Source: Piezodorus guildinii (taxonomy: Eukaryota; Arthropoda; Insecta; Hemiptera; Pentatomidae). Taken from it: a DNA stretch of 64,000 bases. The stretch spans positions 45,694,417 through 45,758,416 of the forward strand of contig CM041297.1 in the NCBI GenBank assembly GCA_023052935.1, written 5' to 3'. The position numbers were made by a program, and so were the translations under genes. This document shows, one piece after another, positions 32,579-44,037 of this stretch (position 1 is the stretch's first letter; each line of letters starts with the position of its first letter). The notes below the pieces were generated by a model. That model made no database searches, had not been told where the DNA came from, and was given only the letters and a program-made list of their open reading frames with translations.

Positions 32579-34978
32579 AGCAACCATATACATTTGGGAC
32601 GACGGTGAATTCATAGAAACATACGATCCTTAATGAGTAATTAATTCAAGACCATGTAAAAAGAAAAAATTATATTCTTATTAAATGAGTATTTTTCAAA
32701 AGTAATTATTTCATACAGAATACCGCTTTTTTTCTTTTATTAATTGTTTAAATTATACATTAAAATTCAGAGCGCAATATTAAATAACGTATCTCATTAT
32801 CACCATATTCCGAGAACTAAGTAAGTTAGAGATAAGTCAAATGACTCACAAAAAGAAATTTGATACCATAAAGAATATTAGATTACGTTTTAACTGGAAA
32901 AGAACCGTGCCAGCGGGTAATGCGGCATTTCAAGTTAAAACATCCAGCCATATTGTTTTTATTTGTTTAGGACAAAGCAATTTTTTTATTTGAATAAGTT
33001 TTAATATATTAGTGTGTGTTTGTGAGTTTAGGAAGAGCTGAAGGACGGTTATAAGGATTGAAACTAGTGAGTTCGTCATGGAAGTAATGGCATCTGAGTC
33101 GGTCCTAACCATCATTGTGGATTGTTCATTCGTAACAAACTTAAGAAGATTCTACCAGGAATTTTTCATTTTAAGGCTCTGGTAGGAATGGATTCTTAGG
33201 TTTAGTTTTGCCCTAGAGATCTACTCACCAAGTCCATATCAGCCTTATGACAGCCGTCTAAATGGTCCTTTTTTATTTGATTCAAAGGTTTGAGCGTTTG
33301 TCGAATTGTTAAAGTAACCGAAAACGTCTAGCAGTTTTTTTTTGTTAATGAGAATCCCACAGAAAGTCATTTCTTAAAATAGAGTCCTAGATATCGGACA
33401 GAAGAGCAGGAAATCATAGGTTTACAACGATGGGTGAAGTTTATTTAAAGGAATTTATTGGAGTTTATTATAATCTTCCAATTTTGATATGGATATGAAA
33501 AGAGTTTGGGATACAGTATTCAAACCATTATTAAGTAACGTGTTGTTACTTGTGTGTTCACAACTGTCATCAGTGTACGTGGGAAGGAAAGTGTCAGGAT
33601 GGTTTGGAAAAGCGTTAGGGTATCAGGTGAACTTTGTAAGGAATGGGTCCTAAGATACTGTTTAGAAAATATGTAAAAAAGAAAATAATAGTTCCATGAT
33701 CGTTAAGAGCATTACGTATTGGTTCCACAGTGGTAAGGCAGATTGAAAAAAATATAATCATTTTATTAAAATGAATTCCTATTGAATATACAGTTTCTAG
33801 GCTAACGCGTTGTCAGTTTACCGCAATGGTAAAACTTCTTAACAAACAGAATTCAAAATATCGTTTATTTCACTGAAGATCAATCATTAATGTAAAGGTT
33901 TGAAAATTGACTCTGGCCTCTCCCGTAACAAATTGGAGAAATGAACCTTCAGATTCATAATCATACAGCTTCATTCCTAATAGCTAATTTCAAATCACAT
34001 CATGGTAATATTCCAAGAACTTTATCCAATTAAATTAAAATGACGGCTTCTCGTTTCTAGTTATCCCTCTAAAAGGTATTCCTAGGACTCTTTGAAGTTT
34101 AGGAATTGGAGAATTCGTCCAATTCGAGTTCTTAACAACGACGTATGCAGGTTAAACTTTGCTCTCTTCTTTTGTTTTGCAGATTTAAATAGGTATAAAA
34201 TAATTACATGGTGCTTCATTAACAAATTATTGCACATTCATATAACCTTACAACGTTTTAAGTACCATACAATAAATTTATGCAGCTGTTTCGACAGACT
34301 TGAACGTAAATACATAAACAGATGGAAATAAAGGTTCACAATAACCTGTCAGACCAACGGTCCTATATACTGTTATGCGATAGCTTCGCATTTGTAGTTG
34401 GCCCACGAACTGCTCAGAAGGTCACAACAAAAGGTACAAACTAAAACAATTTAGATATGAGATAATAACAATCATGCCCTCGAACAACTGACGACAAAAC
34501 AAGGTACTGCCGGGTGAAATTTAAGATGGTAGTGTGTCTATCTCCGCTTGAAAAGGTATTTTTACTGCTTCGGATGACGTCATGCAATGGAAACTTGTTA
34601 TGGGTATGACACGTTAATATAGCATGCCCTTTTTAATACCCAAAATGTATGTATACTTTATAATCATAGTAATAATATTAAGAAATATTTTATTTTCTAA
34701 TTTTTGAGATGTTTCACCGAATCGCTTCACTTATAAATGGCTTTAGATACTTTTATTGATCGAAAATAATAACATAGATTTTTTTTTTTAATTATTAATT
34801 TTTTCAAAAATATTTTTTATCCTAAAAATTTCTATACTAGGATAGAAAGGAGAAAGAAGAGGTTTAAATGATTTTTTTCTCTTGGTCACCGACAAGGCTT
34901 TTAAAAAAGAAAACTTTTGTTCTATAAATATACATATAATACTTAGTTTTTCAGTTTTTACAAAATATTACCTTATTT
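32579..34978. other. Unassigned AT-rich stretch
   Basis: 2.4 kb with no recognised element, RNA gene or convincing ORF. ORFs at 32930-33115 (minus) and 34092-34331 (plus) show no domain. It could include intron or old repeat sequence. Confidence 0.35.
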
Positions 34979-34980
34979 TA

Positions 34981-35632
34981 TTGGGTTGTTTTACATGAAA
35001 TGTCCGTTTTTATACTTTCTGAAATACATAAAGGATTTTGCAGGTCTCTGTTGTTTTCTTCCGAATGTTTACGTATTTAAAGTAAACAGTTACTAATCCT
35101 CTACCTTTGTATTATAAACATTAGCTTCCCAATCAATTATCCACTTTTTAGTATACCTCCAAATATGAACGTTCCATTTTCCAACGCGATTTTTGAGTAA
35201 TGTTTTGGTACGAGTTTAAACTCGGCCATTCAGCAGCTGAGGCCGCTAGAAATATTTGCAAGGCGTTTGGGGAAGGGAGTGTTAATCAACGGACCATTCG
35301 CCGTTGATTTGCTAAGTTTTCAGCTGGGGATACCAACTTGGAAAACTTACTCCGAGGAAGACCTCCGTCCGTAATAGACAACGATGTCCTAAAACATACA
35401 GTTGAAGAAAACCCCTACCAAACAGTTAAAGGACTCTCAGCACAACTAAAGTTGCAAGTGCATCTACCGTTTCCAGACATTTAAAGTGTATTGGGAAAGT
35501 AAAAAAGCTCGATACATGGGTACCTCATGATCTCACTGAGCGGCAGCAAGACCCCATGTTTCAAAACATACCGTGTAGAAATTGAAAGAACTGGGCTACG
35601 AAGTTCTTCCGCACCCACCATATTCTCCCGAC
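34981..35632 (+). mobile_element. Mariner family M, 3'-truncated copy
   Basis: Starts TTGGGTTGTTTTACATGAAA after TA (34979-34980). The transposase frame is broken early, with a stop in place of Trp in RRWFAKF. It reaches CCACCATATTCTCCCGAC and then stops abruptly at unrelated sequence, so the third catalytic Asp region and the right end are lost. It has the same central deletion zone as the 9.35-kb copy. Confidence 0.8.
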
Positions 35633-37317
35633 AAGGAAGGAAAGATTAAAAGTTTTAGACCTACGGGTAGGCATGTAAAGTCAGATCTTGTTTAACGTGA
35701 GTGGACTGAAGATTATAAATGAATATACGTCATGTTTCTTCCTTATTGCATTCAAATAATACTAAGAATTTTGATAAGAACACTCTCACCAAATTTCGAC
35801 TCTTAATTATTTCAGCAAGCTCTTTTTAATTTATAATACTATAGTCATACTTTCTTTTTTTTTCTCTCTATCTCTCTTCTTTACAACTTTGTAATTAATT
35901 AGTTATTTTTTAATTTTATCTTGCGAAGTTGTGTCATCCTACATTATTGTCATTCTCTTGAGGTATTATGTTCCAGAATAAAATTAATTGTTTTATTTCT
36001 ATTAGCACATACAACTCTACCCTTTTATCCAGGAAGCTAGAAAACCTCAAAAAAGAGTTCAGAATTAAGCGGACATCCTTTTTAAAAATTAGATTAAATT
36101 TTAACAAGTTCCTTTAATGCTAAATTAAAACAATAGAAATATCATTATGAATTATGAGGATTATAAACTGTTGGGTCAGAAAATATGGCCGTTGACTTCC
36201 CCAGCTTTCCGAGAAGCTTTAGCTTCAGCTCTTTTAAGCTTAAAAAGGCTAATATTTGAGAAAGGGCCCATTTTAGATAAGATTAGAGGCTTAAGGAGCA
36301 GTTATACTATTTAGGAAAGCCGCTTCCAGTTTGCTAGCTCGGCGTGGCACTTCTGATAACGACTTTCGGTAAATACCGGCGCTTTTGTTTGCTCGCCAGA
36401 AATTAGAGTCGTTTTGTTCCATACAAATGTTTACTTTCTGGGAACAACTGTTTAGCGGCTCCTCTTTCGGAATACCTTATAAGCTGTTATTGCAACAATA
36501 CCTAAATTTAGAACTTGAAAAAATACCGCATTTCCTGGAAGAATTTACGGCCAACAATTCCTTTTTTTTTCATGGAAAATGACAACAAAAAAACTCGGAA
36601 AATATATTCCATTTTTATAAAACTTTGAACAAAAAGAATGCTCAACATTTATGCATAAGATACATAAGATCATTATAAATAAATAAAAATGGTACATATA
36701 TCAAATAATATATCTTGCAAAATAAGATATACTATATATATACTATATCTTTTCTTTTTTTTTTTTCATCTAAAATAAGTATGTTTTTTGGCAGAGAGGT
36801 CTGTAGTATTTTGTTTTTGTAACGTTTTTTCACTCTAAACAATGGAACATGCAACCCTTTCTGTTGGTAACGCTTACATCGAATTTTTCGTCTGAAAGTT
36901 TCCTGACCAGAAACCTAATTGAAAATATTTGTTGTTTTATATTTGTCGGTTAGACATAAATATGTTTAACAGCATAACTGATGGTATGTATTATACATAT
37001 TCTAACGATAACGTACGACACAATCAGAATATTCGCGATCAGCGACACGGGCTACAGTTATTTCTGTATAAATTAGATTTCATAATTGATATATAATTTA
37101 ATTTATTATGCGTATAAAGCAGTAGATTATAAATATACAACATTCATGATTTATTTTTTATCCCAGTCCGAAAGAAATTTTCTTATGTCTTTTGTTCATT
37201 ATATTATCTTTATATTGTCCTTTCTCATGTCCCCTACCATTAAATAACTTCGCTACTAAATGTTAAATCATTAAAAATATAATATTTCGCATGATGACAA
37301 TGCACCCTTTGTAGGGT
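35633..37317. other. Unassigned stretch
   Basis: A GTTCCAGAATAAAATTAATTG-like 3' end near 35970 may be an old retroelement end. About 36170-36420 is less AT-rich. A 65-codon ORF follows at 36385-36582 (MFARQKLESFCSIQMF...), with no recognisable domain. Confidence 0.3.
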
Positions 37318-37565
37318 TTGTTGTTTAATTATTTAACATCACTTTTTGTTAGTGTGGCTAGTCGGACGAAGCTACTGTGGGAGCCCTAAATTTTTTTTAT
37401 TCAGTTTTAATTAAGATAGAGAGAGATCTGTAATGAGTTTATGACATGGAATGGGCTCGAGAATCAAGAATTTATTACTCCCTTCGAACAATCTTAGAGA
37501 CATCTGCCAGGTTTAGAACTGCGACTTTGGGCATGGCTGTTATGCTAGCCACTAAACAGATAACT
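37318..37565 (-). mobile_element. SINE C, diverged copy
   Basis: GTTTAATTATTTAACATCAC, TGTGGCTAGTCGGACGA and 'GCTGTTATGCTAGCCACT' are in SINE C order on the minus strand. The A/B boxes are degraded. Confidence 0.6.
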
Positions 37566-37758
37566 TTTTCCTTTGGTAAAGTTCTTGCCTAGCAAAAAAC
37601 TAGAAAAAGAGATACGTAAGAGATTTTGTAGTAACTGTTATAATTCTGTTTATAAGTATTTATATTTAATTTTGTATCTCCTCATAACTGGAATATTAGG
37701 TAAACTGTTATATCCAAGTGTAATGATAGATTTCCTTTTTATCTTTATTAAATGGATT

Positions 37759-38470
37759 TTTTTTTAATATTTATTGAGATATATCACAATTTTTTTTCAA
37801 AATGAACAGTAGTAATAGTGATATGATACCACATTATATTCACACAATATATAAAGAAAATAATGAATAAATCAAATTACATAAAATATAATATCTATAT
37901 AACGAAAACAAATAAAAAAAACAACAACAACCTATAATTGAAGTGAATACAAAGCGAGAAATAAATCATAAATTAATAATAAATAAATCATACACACAAT
38001 CATGACTATGGTATATACAATATTCACACACTCCTAAAGGAACCCCAGATTTGGCCTTTCCCTCCACTTGTAGAGGAAAAAGCTGAATACTATCCCAGCG
38101 CCTCTCTTTCAGCTGCGTCACTGGTGTAAGCCAGTGGAGGCTGAGGTAGAGCTCAATAGCCACAAACGTGCAGCATATGAGTGGAGGATCTGACCAGTGT
38201 AACTCCAGCATAAATGTTTACAAAACTTCGCGGGGCCACTGCCGTTTCAATCTGCGAGGAGGATTGTAGGGGTGGGTGGAGCTGGATAGGGATCGGGCTA
38301 AAGGGTTAGCATGATGAATAAGGTTCTGATGGAATTTGGAAAATTTGGATGGTACCACGTCTAGAATAAATGGAATATTAAGGTCGTGGTGTAAGGTACA
38401 GTTGGTAACATAATGGGGAGCATTAACTATTGTTCGAAGGACTTTTGATTAGATGCGTTTGATGTTAGAA
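37759..38470 (-). mobile_element. Jockey-type LINE, 5'-truncated sister copy
   Basis: On the minus strand it begins within the coding tail (TTCTAACATCAAACGCATCT), runs through the ORF2 stop and 3' UTR, and ends GATATATCTCAATAAATATT with a short A run. The target duplication TATTAAATGGATT is at 37746-37758 and 38471-38483. It is the same family as the full-length LINE at 26.25-31.02 kb, with visible divergence. No full protein can be made. The minus ORF 37966-38211 lies in the 3' UTR. Confidence 0.85.
38054..38083 (-). promoter_or_regulatory. LINE 3' UTR hairpin, sister copy
   Basis: On the sense (minus) strand GCTTTTTCCTCTAC pairs with GTGGAGGGAAAGGC. All 14 pairs hold, three as G-U. The loop reads AA instead of TT. 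Confidence 0.65.
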
Positions 38471-38483
38471 TATTAAATGGATT

Positions 38484-39032
38484 ACATATTACTTTTTTAA
38501 ATTTTAATTCATTAAATATAATTTTAGAGATCGTCCTCTGAATAGTGAAATTTTAAAAACAGGTAAATCTCATATTTTCCTTTATTTTTTTAACATCTGA
38601 TGTGTACTTCCTTGTCATAAAAAAAACTACTGAACTAAGGAACTTAAAAAGTAGTACTAGATTATGAAAATAGCAAGCTATCTGATGTTCGAAATAATTA
38701 ATGAGATGAAATGTTTTTCAGTTTTTAAAAGGTAATGAGAACTAAAACCAGTATTCTCCCTTTTAATTTTCTTTTGAGTCTTTTGAAGAGAGAGGACCGT
38801 CCTCATTAAGGGAAATATATTTTAATTATCAACACTTACTTTTGTAGAAACGTTTCAAAAAAGTCCATTCAGGTTCTCATAATGAAGAAAAATGAAGTTA
38901 TCATTAGAGTTAAAACAAAAATAATTCACCCAGTCGTAATTAATAACTCGTCCCTTCATCTTGACTGTGAAATAGTTGCTATCTCTTTTCGAATTATTAA
39001 TTTCAAATGCAAAGAAACGGAAAAAGTATTAT
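38484..39032. other. Unassigned AT-rich stretch
   Basis: No recognised content. Confidence 0.3.
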
Positions 39033-39034
39033 TA

Positions 39035-39850
39035 TTGGGTTGTTTCACATGAAATGTCCGTTTTTAAAGTTTCTGAAATACATAAAGGATTTTGCAGGTC
39101 TCTGTTGTTTTCTTCCGAATATTTACATATTTAAAGTAAACAGTTACCAATACTCTACCTTTGTATTATAAACATTAGCGTCCCAATTAATTACCCACTT
39201 TTTAGTATACCTCCAAATATGAACATGGAAACACGCGATTTTAGAGTAATATTTTTGTACGAGTTTAAACTCGGACATTCAGTAGCTGAGGCCGCTAGAA
39301 ATATTAGCAAGGCGTTTGGGGAAGGGAGTGTTAATGAACGTACCATTCGCCGTTGGTTTGCTAAATTTTCAGCTGGGGATACCGACTTGAAAAACTTGCC
39401 CCGAGGAAGACCTTCGGCCGTAATAGACAACGATGTCCTCAAACATACTGTAGAAGGAAACCCCTACAAAATAGTTGAAAAACTCTTAGCACAACTAAAT
39501 GAACAGATTGAAAAAATGAATTGAAAGAACTGGGCTACGAAGTTCTTCCGCACCCACCATATTCTCCCAACTTATCTCCAACAGATTACCACCTGTTCAG
39601 GAATTTAGACGACTTCGTCAAAGGAAAACTTTTTGAAAATGATGATTAAGTGAAAAGTGCGTTTTCAGATTTTGTTTCACTTCAAAGCTCAGAGTTTTTC
39701 AGTTCGGGGATAAAAAAGTTGGTGTCACTTTGGGAAAAATGTGTAGAAACAGAAGGTAAATACCTCGAATAAAATTATCTTGTTTTCATATCGTAATTTT
39801 TATAAAAATCCTTTACCTTGAAAACGGACATTTCATGTGACACAACCCAA
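39035..39850 (+). mobile_element. Mariner family M, internally deleted copy with intact ends
   Basis: Terminal repeats TTGGGTTGTTTCACATGAAA and TTTCATGTGACACAACCCAA are well kept, with TA on both sides (39033-39034, 39851-39852). At 816 bp it has lost more of the centre than the 9.35-kb copy. The good ends suggest it could still have been moved by a helper transposase (inference). Confidence 0.9.
39219..39772 (+). pseudogene. Mariner family M transposase, deleted
   Basis: ATG at 39219 (MNMETRDFRVIFLYEFKLG). The DNA-binding region is intact through SVNERTIRRWFAKFSAGD and LPRGRPSAVIDND. After EKLLAQLNE the central catalytic part is gone, and a stop comes at 39524. The C-terminal region resumes in another frame: GYEVLPHPPYSPNLSPTDYH, then after a stop VKSAFSDFVSLQSSEFFSSG, and GIKKLVS...KCVETEGKYLE to 39772. 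Both upstream catalytic Asp residues are missing. A peptide of about 100 residues with the DNA-binding domain is still encoded. Confidence 0.85.
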
Positions 39851-39852
39851 TA

Positions 39853-40239
39853 CAATAAATGATAACGCCTAACAATTTGACATCTCTGGTTCTAGTAAAG
39901 GCAGAAAAATAAGTTTGGTGTCAAAATTACCCTATTTCAAAGGGAAATCATTTAAAAAAATAAGTCGATAAAATATTTAAGTTTTGTGCTAGGTAACCAA
40001 CATAAAACAGTGTTGCATTAAGTGGTGCAAGTCCTTGCAGGCTCAGTACATCAAGACCTCGTCCTACGGGAAGATGGATTGAGGTACTCGTTAAAGAGGG
40101 AAGGCTCAGCAAGACCGCCAATGAAAATTCACGTGGGATTTTACGAGGATAACAGAAAATGAAGAAGCATTTTCCGGTAGGATACTAGGTATAACGGACA
40201 AAACAAGAAGGCTCTACATTGAGGAAGTAATATTTTTCT
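39853..40239. other. Possible upstream part of a decayed LINE
   Basis: Around 40020-40140 a short readable peptide (SRPRPTGRWIEVLVKEGRL) precedes the LINE fragment below. Not enough for assignment. Confidence 0.3.
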
Positions 40240-40529
40240 CACCGGGCATGAGAGCATTGCGGGCAAAGCTTTCTTAATTTTAGATAGATTCCGACTTTTT
40301 ATGTCCTAGATGTGGTGTCCTGGAGTCTCCTAAATATGTTTTGTTATCTTGCAACGCATTTGAAGCTGAACGGACCAAACTGATTAGAGAAACCGGACTC
40401 CGTGTCCTCTCAGCTTTACGACGATTTTCCTTAGCTGATGACTTCAATAATTTTATGTACAGGTTGAAAACGGTCATCCAGCTTATTTTAACATTAGAAG
40501 ACAAGCTAGGAGGACAACAAACATTGTAG
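40240..40529 (+). pseudogene. LINE ORF2 C-terminal fragment (R1-like zinc motif)
   Basis: The readable frame gives CPRCGVLESPKYVLLSC and then FEAERTKLIRETGLRVLSAL. This is the C-x2-C...H/Y...C motif near the ORF2 C-terminus of R1/I-type LINEs, where the usual form is CPxCGxxETPEHVLxxCP. The position of the usual His is Tyr. An upstream piece (GHESIAGKAFLILDRFRL) fits the segment just before this motif. The clade is inferred from one motif only. The frame ends at TAG 40529. Confidence 0.55.
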
Positions 40530-40899
40530 GAGCTCCATAAATAGAAAACAATCTACTTAAAAGAAGCTAATTGGCTGCATTAACTTCCTGGCATAATAGG
40601 CAAGTTAATGTTGCCATAATCTGTAGTACAAAGATAAGGCAGTGTGAAGAAATAAATAAAAATGGTTATTATTCTGTTTTTTTTTTTTTTCTACACCCCT
40701 TTATTTATATTATACACGCATTCTTCGTTTTTCCTTCTCCAAGTATGAATTAAAAACTCCCTAAAGGATAGTAAGCTAAATTCAAAAGAATCTACTTTTT
40801 CATTTGCTCATAAATAAAAAATAATAATTACTGAAGGAATTAGTCCGGGTAGTGGTCATTAAATGAAACAACTGAATAGTTTCAACTATTTTATTGTTT

Positions 40900-40938
40900 G
40901 CCAACGTTTCGACCCCCATTGTGGGTCATCATCAGGGC
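40900..40938 (-). ncRNA. Hammerhead-ribozyme-like motif, E2 left arm
   Basis: Minus strand: GCC, CTGATGA, extra T, stem II GACCC/GGGTC with loop ACAATGG, GAAAC, GTT, GGC. The core is complete with a GUU triplet. The extra base before stem II and the loopless ACGU helix III are as in E1. Confidence 0.6.
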
Positions 40939-42008
40939 TAAAAAGATACAAAAAGGATACATTTAAAATAAGATTACAAATACTATTTAAAAAAATTAAC
41001 TATTGCGCTAGAGAATGTCAATATTATAACATAAATGGAAATAGATGTGTAAAGAAATTAATTAATTAAATTACAATGATAAAGGTATACTAATGAGACC
41101 TATACAGACCAGATAATGACTAAAGATAATGTACAAATATATAAGAAAAAATTACATGAAATAAAAAACATTAAAAATGGAGTACAGTGGAGATACATAC
41201 CGTCTGGTAGGCGAGTGGAAACTGGGTACAATTTGGTAATATGGAATATAGGCTGGTAGATAGGAAAGTACGTACAAAAGGTTGGGTAAAATGGAAAATA
41301 CGTACCATATTTCTAGACGGGATCTGACAACAATGAGTAAAATTTGTAATATTAACATAAAAGGAAGTGTTCAGATTAAACCTACAATATTAATGACATC
41401 ATAACGGTATTAGAAGATGTTTTAACAAGATTGTTGAAGTAAAAACAATATAATACAATAGTAAGAATAATAATGTATAAACTATATGTAGTAAAACTGA
41501 CTACCTCCCAACCAACGTTTTAATAATTATTGTACATATATTAAGACAGTAAAATTAACCAAGTGAAAATATTATGACAAAAAATAATAATAAGTAACAA
41601 TCATTGACAGATCATATAGTTGATACAAAATAGTAAAATAATTACAAATAGGAATAAATTAAATTGTAAAACCATTAAGAATTTATTAAGTGCAGAAACA
41701 AATGAAATAGATACATAAATAAAATAAATGTATACATAAATAAGTAAAAAATAAACCAATAAATAAACAAAATGTATACAGTGGGATGGACATGGGAAGC
41801 TGTATTACTTAAGAGAGTTTAATATATGGCTGTAGGTGGAGGAGATGCATTGTTTATCAGTTTTATGGTTGACAGGATTAGATTGGAGATGGATGTGGAC
41901 GGATTCAGCGATGTGTGGTATATGTGGTATGTGTGGTAGCGCAATAGTTAATTTTTTTAAATAGTATTTGTAATCTTATTTTAAATGTATCCTTTTTGTA
42001 TCTTTTTA

Positions 42009-42047
42009 GCCCTGATGATGACCCACAATGGGGGTCGAAACGTTGGC
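42009..42047 (+). ncRNA. Hammerhead-ribozyme-like motif, E2 right arm
   Basis: Inverted twin of 40900-40938: CTGATGA 42012-42018, stem II 42020-42024 with 42032-42036, GAAAC 42037-42041, GTT 42042-42044, stem I GCC/GGC at the ends. Confidence 0.6.
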
Positions 42048-42169
42048 AAACAATAAAATAGTTGAAACTATTCAGTTGTTTCATTTAATGACCGCCACCC
42101 GGACTAATTCCTTCAGTAATTCTCAACGGTCAACTAATTATATCCACAATGATAAAATAATAATTTATG

Positions 42170-43273
42170 TAAACTGTACAACGACGTGATTTCTACTCGT
42201 TTTTTCGAGCCACTTCCGAGTACTCGATCGTTACGCAAGTTTTTGTCCATTAAAGAATCATGTTACGCTTCGCATTATCAATCAAATTATGTTGCTGCAT
42301 TAGACCCTAATTATTTCATAATCCGTCTGAAGAAATTTCTTTTTTGGGAAAGCACATAATGGATAAGTAAGACGAGGGTATCAACAACACGATCTTGTTG
42401 GACAAATTCAATTTTTTAGAAAATTCGAAATATTTGAATCGCTTGGTTTCTTCGTTCAAGGTTTGGTTTACTTTGAAGTCCATTAGACTTAAACCGCAAA
42501 ACTACCTACCGTTCCGTAAGACGCCTAGAAAAGGATAAGCCTACTTCCAAAAAAGGCAAGTTCTCTGTGTTACAAACCCTCTTGGGTTTTCTCTACCAAG
42601 ATACCCAATTAAGGTTCTCTTATTTTCAACATCCGAGTTTTAGAGTTATGTGTTGCAAAAACAATTTGAAGTCATAGGTTCCTATCCGAGTGCTTTTGAT
42701 GTTCAGAATTTCTTCAGTTTCTTCTTAAGAAATTCTTTTATTAACACTGAAGAAACAGAGATTCTTTTCACTTTTATTAATTGTAATCCTTTCTCTATCC
42801 ACCTTTGAAAATTTCTAAGAGAAATTGATAAGCAATTATATGAAGACCTTGAAAATAAATCGAATCACCAAAATGTAAAGTTGGTTCTAAAAAACAAACA
42901 TATTATGACCGATTAATGCCCTAAAATTATCCGTTTTATGTAATGAACCTTGAACAATAATGTATATTTTTTCAACTTGGTCATGTCAATTTATTTATAT
43001 TTAGTCTCTTTCAAAACACTGTCTTTACGTTTAATGTTTCTCTTCGTCTTCTATAAGTATTCAGCTTGCGCCTGTTATTTGCAACAAAATAGTAATATCA
43101 ACTTCTAATTTGATTGCTTCTTCTTCTCTAGTTCCCTAGTTCCATGAAACATTTATTATATAAATATTGTTGAGTATCCAAAATTCAATAGATTTAATTT
43201 CATAGCTGAACCAAAACTATTGAAGACCTAAGCTTGCTTGAACGATATATCACCTTAAAAAAATTAAGTTAGT
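42170..43273. other. Unassigned stretch
   Basis: 1.1 kb with no recognised element and no ORF above noise. Confidence 0.35.
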
Positions 43274-43572
43274 GGGAGCGGCGTGGTCTAGTGAATAGAG
43301 CGCTAGTCTACAGTTCTCCGGGTCCTGGGTTCGAATCCCGGCTCTGGCAGAATATTATTTATTCTGTTAATTCAGTCGGGGGGCCAACCTAGGATATGGA
43401 GACCCTCCTGGGGCAGACCCTCTATTAAGTGGGTACCTAAATTAATTGGGGAAAAACCTGGCGGCTGAGCGCGATTAAGGCCTAATCACCTCATTGCACT
43501 GCCGTTGGCCTAGAAACAGTACGAATCTCTAATATGTACTGAGCCCAAGACCCTTCATGGGTTGTAGTGGTA

Positions 43573-43604
<32 letters not shown>
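43274..43604 (+). mobile_element. SINE B, full-length copy
   Basis: The tRNA-like head GGGAGCGGCGTGGTCTAGTG has box A TGGTCTAGTGAATAGAGC and box B GGGTTCGAATCCC. The body contains 'GGGTACCTAAATTAATTGGG' and 'GAGCCCAAGACCCTTCATGG'. It ends in TACAGG followed by a T run of about 26 bases. A minus copy is at 57584-57955 and a 5' fragment at 18094. Transcription would be by Pol III from the internal boxes. Confidence 0.8.
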
Positions 43605-43605
<1 letters not shown>

Positions 43606-44037
43606 TTAAGTTCGTCTAAAAATTGGATTCACGTCTTTTAATAGACAAGTATAGTTGGAGAAATATAAAGTATATCAATGCAAACTATTTGATTATTTTT
43701 CCTTCAATATGTTAATTATTTTAACAAATAAATTTTATAAAATTACCAAACCCCAATAATTTTTTGCGAAAATGATCTATATTTTGCTGTTAACATTAAG
43801 GGTTGTAATTACAACTTAAGTTGAGAAAAAATCTGTATTCAGTATCATGCACCGAAATGGCAATAAAACTTTTCCACGGATTCGGTAGTTATGTGTTTAA
43901 AGATGGTGTTTCAAGATATCTATGCGTAATTGCAAAACAAATTAAATACTTAAATTACAAGGATTTTTCATACAATTACCCTTCATTACGAAAACGAGTC
44001 CACACAGTAATTGTTTTGTTTTTTAACCCACTGTCAT
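43605..44037. other. Unassigned AT-rich stretch
   Basis: No recognised element. The 122-codon ORF at 43821-44189 runs into repeat A and is not supported as a gene. Confidence 0.35.

Larger units (their letters stand above)
40830..42153 (+). mobile_element. Element E2: inverted-repeat element with hammerhead-like motifs (Penelope-like?)
   Basis: Inverted arms of about 185 bp (40830-41011 and 41938-42121) surround about 925 bp of AT-rich sequence without ORFs. The target duplication AAAATAATAATT is at 40818-40829 and 42154-42165. The right side alone carries a tail (about 42118-42153: AATTCTCAACGGTCAAC...), which matches the E1 tail AATTTCTCTACGGTCAAC. The block order in each arm matches E1: hammerhead-like core, AAAATA stretch, ATGACCGC-CACCC, then the end. 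E1 and E2 otherwise differ in sequence, so they are two subfamilies of one element type. No RT or GIY-YIG frame is present. Confidence 0.65.
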
